Source: Daldinia sp. FL1419
Taxonomy: Eukaryota > Ascomycota > Sordariomycetes > Xylariales > Hypoxylaceae
Length of the DNA stretch: 64,000 nt
Assembly: GCA_025201765.1 (NCBI GenBank)
Contig: MU623478.1
Location: 1 to 64,000, forward strand
Direction: 5' to 3'
Shown here: piece after piece, positions 1-9,895 of the stretch
Numbering within the stretch: position 1 is the stretch's first letter
How the letters are laid out: each line of letters begins with the position of its first letter
Translations under genes and position numbers: made by a program
Notes under the pieces: generated by a model
The model's database searches: none
Seen by the model: only the letters and a program-made list of their open reading frames with translations
What the model was told of the DNA's origin: nothing

Positions 1-660
1 TGGGGTGGTAATTTGCCGGCAATTTCGCTTTTTTAACCGTTTGGTTTTGGCAATTAAATTTGCAAATCCTTATTTTCTTTAAAAAGACTTCCCCCCCCCC
101 CCCCCCCCCCTTTTTTTTTTTTTTCATTCTTAGCCACAAGATTCTATAACTCTAGCCCGGGGTTTAGATGTTTGCAGTCGACGTATCAATAACGGAACAC
201 CATCTCATTGGCAACTCATCCTTACCTAGGTAGGTAGTAATTATCGCCCGGGAAGTGATAAGAGCAAAGTTTGATCTCGTCCATCCAAGTAAGATATCAG
301 GGGATACGATGAAAATAGTGCGGGTGCACAAACTCAAACGGCTTACAGGACGGTCAATTCTAATCCAAGAATTACGAATCTGAAAACGAGCCATATCACA
401 ACTCGATGTTACCTTACATAGCGGTGTCCCCCAGTCACCATTGTGCTTCTCCAACTTAGGCCGAACCAGCTAGATGTTTGCGACGGAAAACCAATAGTAG
501 CAGTACACGCCTCGGAGTGTTTTATATCTTTTTATTCGTTTGTTTTGCGGCTACGTATCAACGTCGGACAACAGGCAGCAGAGGTGCTTTTAGGGGGGCG
601 GTCCACATCACCGAAAAATTTCAACTTCGACTGCTCCCATCAGGGAAGCCTTACCCCAAG
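1..660. other. Window edge, no gene; C20-T14 homopolymer
   Basis: No gene is supported here. A run of 20 C directly followed by 14 T lies at 91-124. The rest is ordinary intergenic sequence and the likely promoter and leader of the J-domain gene that starts at 661. Short open frames in this stretch have no recognisable protein features. Confidence 0.6.
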
Positions 661-1793
661 ATGAGTTCCTTCAATGTCCCTGAACCGGAAATCCCAGACT
701 ATTACGCAGATCTTGGAATATCACAGCAGGCCAGTCTTCAAGATGTCAAAACGGCTTTTCGCCAGCTAGCGAGAAAGCATCACCCAGATAAAAAGGCTCC
801 CGGACAGTCCATCGATGCCCACGAATTCCGCAAGGTTTGTTTTCCTAATCTCACTACCACAATATCCCGTATCTAACCAAGTCCCTGTCCCTAACGTAGG
901 TCCGAGAGGCTTATGAACACTTGACGGATAAGGATGAAAGGCAAAGATACGATGCATACTATTTCGACTTGAAGGAAAGGTGGGAAAGATATAGGGCGTG
1001 GAAAGATACTGAAATTAAATATGAGGAAGCGAGAAGAGCCGAAGAAGAACGGAGGGCTGCTAGGGCTAGAGCGGAGGAAGAGAGAAGGAGGGCAGAAACT
1101 GAAAGAATACGTAAGATGGCAGAGGCAATGAGAGCCACTATGGAAAGGGAAAGGCTTGAGAGAATAAGAAAAGAGAGAGCAAGGCAAGCAGAGGAACGTT
1201 CTCGAGAAGCCGCACGAAAAGCTCGCGAACAGCAAGAACAGGCCGCGAGGGAAAGAATCCGGATACAAAAGGAAAAAGAAGCGGAAAGGAGGTCAGAAGA
1301 GGCAGCAAGAAGAGCCAGGGCCGAACGGGAACAGGCGGCACAAGAGCGACTGAGAACTATCTTGATCGAGGAGAAGCAAGAAGCTTCTCGACGGACGTGG
1401 GCGAAAATGCGTGAAGACGCAGATCGAAGAGAAGCAATGAAAAGGCAAGAGGCTTGGCCCAAGCAGCCTTCTAATCCACCCGGACAACGTAGAGCGTCAA
1501 CTGCCCGTTATACCTGGAGGGAAAGAGTGCCTTCGAAAGGGCAACAGAGCGGGACGACGCCCACACAAGCGCAAGCAGAAAAGACTACGCGATCTATGCC
1601 TTCAACAACGGCGTATACGAAGGTAAATCCTCGACCCACCTGGAGAGAAAGAGAAGCGGCAAAAGCTGCGGCAGAAAAAGGACAGGAAGAGGGCCCTACG
1701 CGGACTGTGCCTTTGCAGTTCTCATGGGGTGCTCCCCCGAAATACTCCTGGAGAGAGAGAGAGGCGGCAAGAAATACGTCCAAAGTTGCATAG
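661..1793 (+). CDS. J-domain (DnaJ-like) coiled-coil protein
   Basis: Two exons, 661..834 and 900..1793, give 355 aa; the 65-nt intron is GTTTGT...GTAG and joins in phase 0. The N-terminus is a J domain (about residues 12-75) with the HPD triad at 41-43, which in this family stimulates the ATPase of an Hsp70. It is followed by a very charged Arg/Glu/Ala-rich stretch (about 85-245) that should form a long helix or coiled coil. The C-terminal 100 residues carry three spaced copies of a WRER motif (264-267, 306-309, 342-345). There is no Gly/Phe region, zinc finger or DnaJ C-terminal domain, so this is a class C J protein. The start is the first ATG in frame with the J domain. An upstream in-frame extension is open, but it is not J-like. 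The Hsp70 partner and cellular process are unknown. Confidence 0.85.
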
Positions 1794-2341
1794 GATGATC
1801 ATCCCGCGAGATGGGACGGGGTGAGGACCCAAAAGTGTCTAGATTTCAGGGTGTCGGGCCATCTGAATTTGAAGCGTTGAACTTTGTACCAACACCCAGG
1901 TAGCGTGAGGTGTAAAGTGTAAAATGTAAAATGTATCTGTTTGCTGGGAAAGCGGTTCACTATTAGTAAAATGAACGATCTGAATAATTTCCGAACGTGA
2001 AATTAAAAAGTACCAACGCAATAGTCCTTGCATAGGTAGTATCGCGACTCTTGATATTACGGCGACGACGATCTCTCTAATTTCATATCACGAAGCTCTG
2101 CGGTTGTTTCATGCTCCTGGTCTCATCTTATCGTCGCCTCCCCCTTTTCTCACGACGGCGTCATATTCTTATTTTTCGGGTTTTACCCATCTACCACCAT
2201 ACGAACCTTGATAACTCGTCAAGCACGAACTAACCATAGTTATGATTCTACAGTGAACAGACTAGTAAAGCGATCTGTGCAGAGCAGCAGCATGTGTAGC
2301 ATTTGTAACACGGCCATGTGGTGTAGAAACCAAATACACAA
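1794..2341. other. Convergent intergenic spacer
   Basis: This spacer lies between the 3' ends of the J-domain gene and the FtsJ-like gene. It presumably holds both 3' UTRs and polyadenylation signals. I see no further gene or strong repeat. Confidence 0.5.
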
Positions 2342-3521
2342 CTACCGACGAGCCCGCGCATCCTGAATAAAAGGCGCCTTTGCAAGTGCGCCTGCTTGGA
2401 TTTTCCAGACGTCTCTCCCCAATTCTATGAGCTTTAGTCCGAATTCGTCGAGCAGCCTCCCCACGTCGAGCTCGCCGTCCCGTGTCGTGCGCTGGTGTTC
2501 CTCGTCCGAGCCGAACGTTGCTACCTTCCACGCGTTTTTCCAGACCTCGATGGACCGGACGGCCTCCGGATGGAGGGGTTGGATGTTCGTAGCAACCATG
2601 TAGAATGAAGACCGCTTGGCGTGACCCGACTGCGGCTTTAGAAGCTTGACGGTCGAGAACTTGTCGAATCTCCACAAGCAGTTTACCGTGTCCCATGCTT
2701 CGAGCTTGTGTAGGAGAACGACCATAGTCCCCCCGGGCCGAAGATGTTCTAATCCGAGAGCTAGCTGCGTCGTTGTCAGTCTCTTCGCTTCCCGCCACTC
2801 TCGATACGAGGCCCGCGTATGTGTGCGGAGGACCTGGCCGTCGCACAAGACCAAGTCGAAGAGTCGGTGCGGCTCGAGCTGTCGTGGCAGAAACCTCTCA
2901 GCATCAGGATGGTCCTCGGGGATCTGCTCGACCCCCATATCTGCCGCGAGCATGGTGACGTCGAGGTATCTTATCTCGACGTCCGACGCGTTCCGGCAGA
3001 GGACTTTATGTCCACCGTCGGATACGGGCAAGGTGAACGCTAGGGCATCGGAGCCAGGGTTTTTGCTCAGAGCGACTTCGAGATAACCGCCAGGCGCCAT
3101 GCACATGTCAAGGATGCTTGGGTTCTGGGGGAGGGCGAAAGCGCCGGTAGATCGATGCAGCTCATGTCCGATTCGTATCATTAGATTGAAAAAATACATA
3201 GCCGTTTGGTCATCCGATCTGTCGGCGTTTTCTCGCTGTCTTTTGAAGAATGAATCCCCCTCGGGATTGTCCCATCCCTATTATCTTATATATCAACTTT
3301 ATCTACGACGTTTGGGTTCAGCAACCTACTTGCTGTCGGAGTTCAGTAATCTCTCGAAATTCTTGGCTTCTTTCTAACAAATACCTCTTGATTATCTGGC
3401 TGGGATGTAGATGAGGGACTGTTTGCCCCTCGAGTTCTTTGGTCGATGGTGAAGGTTGTCCATGGGAAAGAAGAGGGTTGGATGGGTTTGCAGCCCGGCT
3501 GATAGAGGTAGCTACGTCCAT
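2342..3521 (-). CDS. FtsJ-like SAM-dependent methyltransferase
   Basis: Complement of join(2342..3277, 3330..3521), 375 aa. The 52-nt intron (GTAGGT...ATAG) joins in phase 0 and restores a continuous N-terminal region. The core is an RrmJ/FtsJ-type Rossmann fold: SAM-binding motif I ILDMCMAPGG at about residues 119-128, the acidic motif LVLCDG with Asp210, and a Lys in LLHKLEAW (Lys255). FtsJ enzymes usually 2'-O-methylate RNA ribose through a K-D-K-E tetrad. Here the central Asp and second Lys are present. The place of the final Glu reads RSSFYMVA without an acidic residue, and no obvious first Lys precedes motif I. The substrate is therefore open (rRNA, tRNA, mRNA cap or something else), and activity could be altered. 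An in-frame stop lies just upstream of the chosen ATG. The gene converges on the J-domain gene. Confidence 0.8.
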
Positions 3522-6413
3522 AGGTATCGAGATTGGAAATAGATGCCTAACCTAGGAGGTATCTACGAGATGAGTTATCGGGCTAGAACTTAGAAGAGAG
3601 TAAAACTAATTAACTACCTACCTAGGTACATAGACATATTTAAGTAGGACCTAGGTGAATCTTTTTATCTCTCTAGATTTAGATCAAGATAGAGACACAG
3701 AAATAGCACTGTTTGAAATACTCCTTAGGCATTGCTGCATATGCACCCGGCCATCCAGGTGCTGTCTCTCGTGGTACTATATCTGCACGGCTGATTGTGC
3801 ATGTGAAGCCTTGGCCATTGAGTCTTGAGGATGTGGTGGTACGAATAGCCTTGGTCCAGTCCAGGGTTCCGAGCAATCCCACGCCAATCCACCAGTGCAG
3901 CGGGTTATATACCTACCTACCTCCTTAGGTACCTAGGTATTCAAATCTATTCAATTTTAATTATTCTATTAGATTTGTCGATCTATGCATTTAATCCATC
4001 AAATACATTTACATTTAAATTTGTTAAAATGATAGATTTAATAAAAACCTCGGATTAAAAATGAAATTATGTAATATTTATTCCTAGTAATAATAATTTT
4101 AATAAATATAATAAATATACCCTTTATACCAATATACCAAAGCATCATTTTGGTGGAGAGATGGAATGGATTAAATAGATAAAACCCTAGCCTCAATAGT
4201 GCTTATAATGCGTATTATCGTCAAATAGATTAAAGCACTGCGCAATGGAACGCTATGCCAACGGCTCAGTTACGATTACAAACAAAGGTAGCGGACTCTT
4301 TCATAGGATAGGGGGTAAAGACCGGTCAGCAATTCGGTCAAACAAGGCTGTTGGAATAAACGATAATCAAGTGATTTGTGATCAGCTGCGTTGGAAGTGA
4401 GTTATAATTTGATGGTATCACCAATCTCTAAATTTATATGTGTTATGAAGCAATATAAGACTACCTACCTACCATTGGCATGGATAGAGACATGGATAGC
4501 GACATGGATAGAGGCACCTAACCTAAGACAACTCATTCACACAAAGACCTATCATATTCTTTTCCTAGAATGAAGACCCGTTTGAGAAAAAAGAATGCGG
4601 CTAGTGCTGGTGTGAGGCCCGATAGACGGGTTATTGCATGCTGGTTAAGATTGTCAAAGATCTTCCGGCCATGTGCGGCGTGTCTAACATAACCTAGGAG
4701 CCGGGAAGGCGGTCTACCAACTTCGTCCGCCTCGGAATATTTGTTGCGAGCCAATAGTAAACCCGCAAGAGTACGACAGTGCGAGAGATTGACCTTGTTC
4801 TTTCTCCGGTCGCACATCGTACGCACCGTCTGTTCAACATTCGGGTCACTATTGATTCAAGAAGGTGTCGAAACCAAGCAGCTGAAAGTTTTGCCTCTTA
4901 AGTAGTCAAGCGTAATATCTACGCAGACGTATATACGGTATAGGCATATAGATAACTTGCCCGTCTCCAGTAGGTAGCCATATAAAATGTCTTTAGAAAG
5001 CGGATGACAATCCCGCTCGAAATACCGCCGACAAGTCAGAGTATATTAGCTTTTGTCTGCTTGTGTAGGTAGGTATTGTAGTCTCACGAGAGCTCAAATA
5101 TTTTATAATAATCGTGTTAGCTATATGATATATAGGGATGTGTTAGGCTTGTATTTAGATACTATAATCTTTTTATGATCTGCCTTGCTTCTAACCTCTC
5201 TCTCAGTCTCTCGAGGTTTTCGAACCTCCTTTTATACTTCTTGCATAGGTACCTAATCAATCCCTTTCCCATTCTGGTATTCTAAATAGGTATAAGGCCT
5301 AGCAGGATGCTACCGTGTCATACCAATTTATTAGGTGTATATAGCTAGTTACCCAGGTGCCAACCACAATAAAGTGCATCAATGGAGCGTAGACGCTCTT
5401 AGGAACTCCTGATTTGTTATTGTGGAAGCCAACGTCGAAGCCGGCTGTGTCGCCGTCTGTATAAATACCTACTTCGTACGACCAGGCGAGTAGGTTCCCC
5501 ACGAACCCAACAGTTATCCGCTCTGGAATGAGTGGATGATGAAGCCATCCATGTTTGAGACTCGCAGTCCTGCTCATTCCACGGATTCCCATCAGAACTG
5601 AACTGATACGATACTGAGTTAGTACATCCATACAAGCAAATAATCATCGCAAAACATACCTACATACGACGAAGAGGAATGCAATCAAGCGGAGCTGAGC
5701 TAATAGAGGTAGAGTCTGTCAACTCAGATGCCATGATGAAGAGGCAGTGAGCCCTTACTTAGTACTTACATACATCAAAATAGGTTGTTAGTATTTCGAT
5801 GACATTGCTATGCTTTCAGGGCATACTAACATCGATAGGTAGTTTATTCTAGCATACACGTTGTGTAACCAACGGCTAGATCAAGAAGTCTCAAGGTATT
5901 GATAGATTTATGTTACAAGGAGGCAACCGATCATCTAACCTAGCAAATATCAATGTTATTGGGAATTTCGAAAAGAGATATTTCTTTGCCAACTGGTTTG
6001 TCCTGGCCGGGATATCCGGCCGCCCAATCGAGCCAACGCAAGAGAAACCGGACAATAATTCAACTACCTACGATAGACCTCCGGGCCAAATCATACTAAC
6101 CATAGTTCCAGGGTCTACGACTTAGGCTTTTCAAATTTCGAAAAATTCAAACTACGGGTCCTCCCCTAGCTACTTGCTCTCCATAGTTTACTAGAGATGC
6201 CTACCTCTTAAGCTGGCAATCCACTACCGCGAAATAGGTATGGAAGTCGATTTACACCGGTTGGAATAAAACTAATTCCTTACGGACGAGTTGTATTTAA
6301 CATTCTCGGAGCTACTCTTGAGCACCCAGCTGATATGCGGTTAAAAGTCTCCAAGCGACGAGAAGAATTTACCAAGTAGAAACCCCTGAATTCTATTACG
6401 GCTCGGATCACCA
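3522..6413. other. Long intergenic region with AT-rich pocket
   Basis: No gene is supported over 2.9 kb. Positions about 3940-4140 form a strongly AT-rich pocket with few GC bases. Words of the ACCTAGGTA/ACCTACCT family recur (for example 3615-3632, 3907-3940, 5240-5255). The open frames here are short and show no domain, signal peptide or codon-use evidence of being real. Confidence 0.5.
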
Positions 6414-7292
6414 GTGCGGAATTTATTCCTAGGTTCGTTTTCCCCATCTAGCAGCTCGCCGACGCACTCGAGGAACCCCTGGTATTCGACGTCGCTCAGC
6501 AACGCCGGATATCATGCCGATAGAAGCCAACGAGGCAACTTATTCCGTAAGGTTGACATCGTCGCTCTAGCCTCGCTGAAGAATCTTCGCCCCCGTTGTT
6601 TGCCTTCGAGCCTATTTAGCGACCCAACCGTGGACCTGGGGTCGAATTCTGAGACTCCGCTTCTCCTACAGTTCGGTTCTCATAAGAATCTACGGGCAAC
6701 TCGCACGGTCGCCAGGGTTTACTATCGGATCGTAGCCAACGCAAAGTCTGGCATCCGTTCACTCGAGGACCTCGAAGGCAAAAAGATTGGGACTCTCAAG
6801 TCTACCTCATCTGAATACTTTGTCCAGACGTATCTTGCGATAGTCGGGCTAGAGCCAGCAGATTATACAGTCGTAAACGGACTCGGATGCTTAAAGGAGC
6901 TCTGTGCTACCAATACGCTCCCTGCCATGCTTAAAGATGGAAGTATCGATGCTGTCGTATTTGGGGAGAATCAAACTGTGTATCGAGAAGTGTATGGCCT
7001 AGCCACCACGACCGAGAAGCTTGAAGATCCTAGAAAGGGGAAGGAAATCGTCGAGTTCCTGAAAGCCCTGGAGCAGGTAGACAGCGTTTTTCAGAGCGAC
7101 CCTGAGAAAGTTGTTGATCGCGCCGCGGAAGCAGTTAAAACCAACAGTACGGTCTTAAAAGCAGCCTGGCCTGTCCACAAGTGGAATGTCATTTTCACGA
7201 GACTCTTTAGCTACACTTATAGATGCTAGCGTCTTGGAGGAAGCTAATGAGGCTGAAAATGCAAGCTAAGATCTCCAAGGAAAAGAGAAGTT
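6414..7292 (+). pseudogene. Decayed NMT1/THI5-like (periplasmic-binding-type) gene
   Basis: An open frame at 6414..7229 encodes a recognisable C-terminal half of an NMT1/THI5-like or ABC-type substrate-binding protein: LEDLEGKKIGTLKSTSSEYF, then LPAMLKDGSIDAVVFGEN, then QTVYREVYGLATTTEKLEDP. The first 80 or so residues do not resemble the family, and neighbouring frames there are full of stops. At the 3' end the frame loses sense after AWPVHKWNV. Family-like sequence (LATLIDASVLEEANEAENA) continues in another frame from about 7200 to a stop near 7268, which points to a frameshift. The join between DGSIDAV and VFGEN also looks shortened. The likely parent is a fungal solute-binding-like protein related to pyrimidine/thiamine precursor enzymes. 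I read this as a relic, not a working gene; a sequencing error at the frameshift is possible. Confidence 0.6.
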
Positions 7293-7553
7293 GACGCCAA
7301 GGCTCGGCGATGATGATCAATGGACGGGCGCATCACGATTTCGAAAAAAAAGGGGGGGGGGGACTAATTGCATGAAAGGTTTTTGATATTAAACAGCGTT
7401 TTGATTCGGTATTTCAAGGTAAAAGAAACTGTGGAAATGTTTAACTAGATGAAAACGGAAGGAGAGAGAAAAAAAAAAAGGGTGTAATGATGTCCATCTA
7501 AATATGATATGAACAGGTAAAAATAAATCATTTATTGAGGAAGACAAAAATAT
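7293..7553. other. Spacer with homopolymer tracts
   Basis: Short spacer between the decayed gene and the tRNA. It contains an A8-G run near 7344-7363 and an A-rich tract near 7470. On the minus strand this is downstream of the tRNA, so A-rich plus-strand runs correspond to T-rich termination tracts for RNA polymerase III. Confidence 0.4.
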
Positions 7554-7649
7554 CGACACCTGTGTGATTCGAACACACGCCCCCGAAGGGAATGCCTTAT
7601 CTATTGGGGTAATAGCAGGGCATCGCGTTAACCACTCCGCCAAAGTGCC
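7554..7649 (-). tRNA. tRNA-Ser(GCU) with a 15-nt intron
   Basis: On the minus strand the sequence folds as a class II tRNA. The acceptor stem starts GGCACTT and pairs with AGGTGTC plus discriminator G. The D stem is GCG/CGC. The anticodon stem is ATGCC/GGCAT with loop CTGCTA...A. The long variable arm is CCC-TTC-GGG, and the T arm is GTGTG-TTCGAAT-CACAC. Anticodon GCT gives serine (AGC/AGU codons). An insert of about 15 nt lies one base 3' of the anticodon, the normal place for a nuclear tRNA intron. CCA is not encoded, as expected. Confidence 0.93.
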
Positions 7650-9895
7650 TGAGCGAACGCTTGAAACTGCCTAAGCAGGGTTAAACTTTCCCCGCCTTAC
7701 TTGGGCCTATATACTAACGTGCAACCCACAAAACTATCATAGTGAAGGCACTTTTCACTCCCACCTAAAACCGGCACCTATCTAAAACCACGGGTATTCA
7801 CGAATCTATAAAGAGTAACCGCTAAAACTCGGAAGTTGAGCATGTCTCTAGAGCATAACCCTCTTTAAATCTATTGCCTAAACTACCACTGTCACTACGT
7901 CCCACTCTAGACGTTGATGTAGTTTCCAGTAACCATTGCTAGGTCTTCTTACGCACCTCCTAAGGCACTCGGTAGCTCTCCAGCTCTCCTAGACTAATTA
8001 TACATTAGATCAGTCGATGATATCCAGATACCTTTCTGTTGTTCCTCATGATTCACCCCATAAAAGAAGCTGTAGCCAGGAATTGTCAAATTATATGATT
8101 GGATATAGGTAATAGAGCCATGCTGAACCGGTTCGCGTCTTGTTCAGGGTTTACTAGACTTCCGGGTGACTAGATAGTCAATTCATAATATTCGAGGGAT
8201 AATCCGCATACTCGATAGAAAGCAAGCCTATGATCGTCAAGAACCCCGTGGCGGTCGCGGATCTTACGAACGAGCAATACATTTATGAGGATCTAGATCA
8301 GTCTAAAGGCAAAGCCACATATAAGAAAGCATCGTCCTTAGCCTAGAACGGTAACTCTGTTCGACTTACAACATCTCCCATACTTTACCAACTAGAAGAG
8401 GGTTGATATGAAGTATCTTGCGGATACACCCATGGAGATAATTATGATAGACTACCTGCTGGTACGTCATATGATCTTGATGGCGATCGCAGGAAACGCG
8501 GTGAGGTCGCATGCCCTCATAGTTAGTGAGATGGTTGTCCCCCTTTTGAGATTTAGATACTTTAAGGAGTTAGGCACGTAAGCTAGACTAAAGCATCTTC
8601 ACCCGATTTCATATCCTAGAAAGTTGATATTATGCATACCGGTTGTCCTAGATATATGCCGTGTATAGAATACGATCGGCAGTTGTCAATAACTTCCGTA
8701 TGCACTCTATAACGCTAGCCGGGTCAACGAAAGCAAGGCTTGCTTGTCTAAGAAATGGTATGGATTGGCCGCCTTGAGGAACCTTTAGCAACCACCACTA
8801 CCTTGGCTGCAGAGCCGCGCTAATAGAACCAAGGTATAACATAAAGAAATTACCGCAGCCTAGGTTCTATTAGGCGTGGTGCATGATGACAGCGCCTTCG
8901 GCGGCCAATAACGCTCAGCTCAGTGATCTCGCCGTCTCGGTGTGAGAGCTGGGTGGGTAGCTCGCAGGCATAGCCTAGATCCCGCCGAACGATAACCATC
9001 CATATTTCATGATATAATCCCGAAACAAGATATATAGTAAAAGATCATATCATGATATTTCTAGGTGAAGCTAGGGTAAGGTGATATATGATATAAAAAA
9101 CCGGTAGGCAATGCAGAAGCAGGTTGCTGTGGCCGCCTCACTTTGTATTTCATATATAGAGAATTTTCCTACCCCTCAAGATGCTGCATAGTACATTAGC
9201 AACAACTCGAACTAGGGATGCGGATGCCGTTGACCCGTTAGCCCTCCATGTCATCAGTTTTGGAGTTCTCGACTTGACACATCCAAGCCCGCCCAATTAG
9301 GGGAAGCTTGTATGATAGACTACGTGTCAAGACCATGCATCCAATTTTGACGATAGGAATCAATAGGCTATAGACCTTGGAAATAATATCCGAGAGCGTC
9401 AATGCCATATCTCCCTGGGCGACCGTCAGATACAAGGGGCGGCAGGTCGAACACCAATCCACATAGACCGGGCGACCGCTGGGCACACCTAGATAGAACC
9501 CTGAGAAGAGATGGAAATCCTAAGTGCTTATGATGATAATGCAAAGTTGTCGCAGAGCAAGCAGCGGCGGCGCCCAACTTCGCGGTATTCTTCCTCGAGC
9601 AGTAGTCCTAAAATGGGAAGAAGGGCACAATATGGTTACACATCGCTCCTCCTGACCCTACAGATCCATGGTTCGAAACTTATATGTTCGTGATCCTCCT
9701 CCCCGTGGGGAGATTTGAACTATCGCCTTCTTCTGCACTTTAGGCAATACCTTGATCCCTTTTTTGCACTAGCTATGCTCGATTAATATAGAAGTCAGGA
9801 ACTCTTGTACACCGAGCTAGCCAGCCATTTAGGTTCTGATTTGTGTATATTTACCTATTAAGCAACCAGTCTCCTGCGACTGAGCCACCGTCATA
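7650..9895. other. Gene-poor region with possible coding relics
   Basis: No intact gene is supported. The base composition is mixed, not AT-rich, and several short frames look protein-like but are quickly interrupted by stops. The best is at 8230..8346. This pattern fits an old decayed gene region. No 5S rRNA or second tRNA was found. Confidence 0.4.
8230..8346 (+). pseudogene. Possible 38-codon coding relic
   Basis: A short frame with protein-like composition (MIVKNPVAVADLTNEQYIYE at its start) is closed by stops on both sides. A second protein-like stretch follows in another frame near 8408-8515 (Gly/Tyr/Asp-rich). I cannot name the family. It could equally be chance. Confidence 0.2.

Noticed and set aside
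959..1462. Long antisense frame across the J-domain gene
   Set aside because: It is the mirror of an Arg/Glu-rich coding region, whose complement reads Ser/Leu/Ala-rich and open by chance.
5299..5647. Two overlapping minus-strand frames
   Set aside because: Different frames of the same intergenic stretch, without domain or splice support.
9690..9765. tRNA-like fragment with a GTTCAAATC-type loop on the minus strand
   Set aside because: The T stem does not pair and no acceptor or anticodon arm can be drawn.
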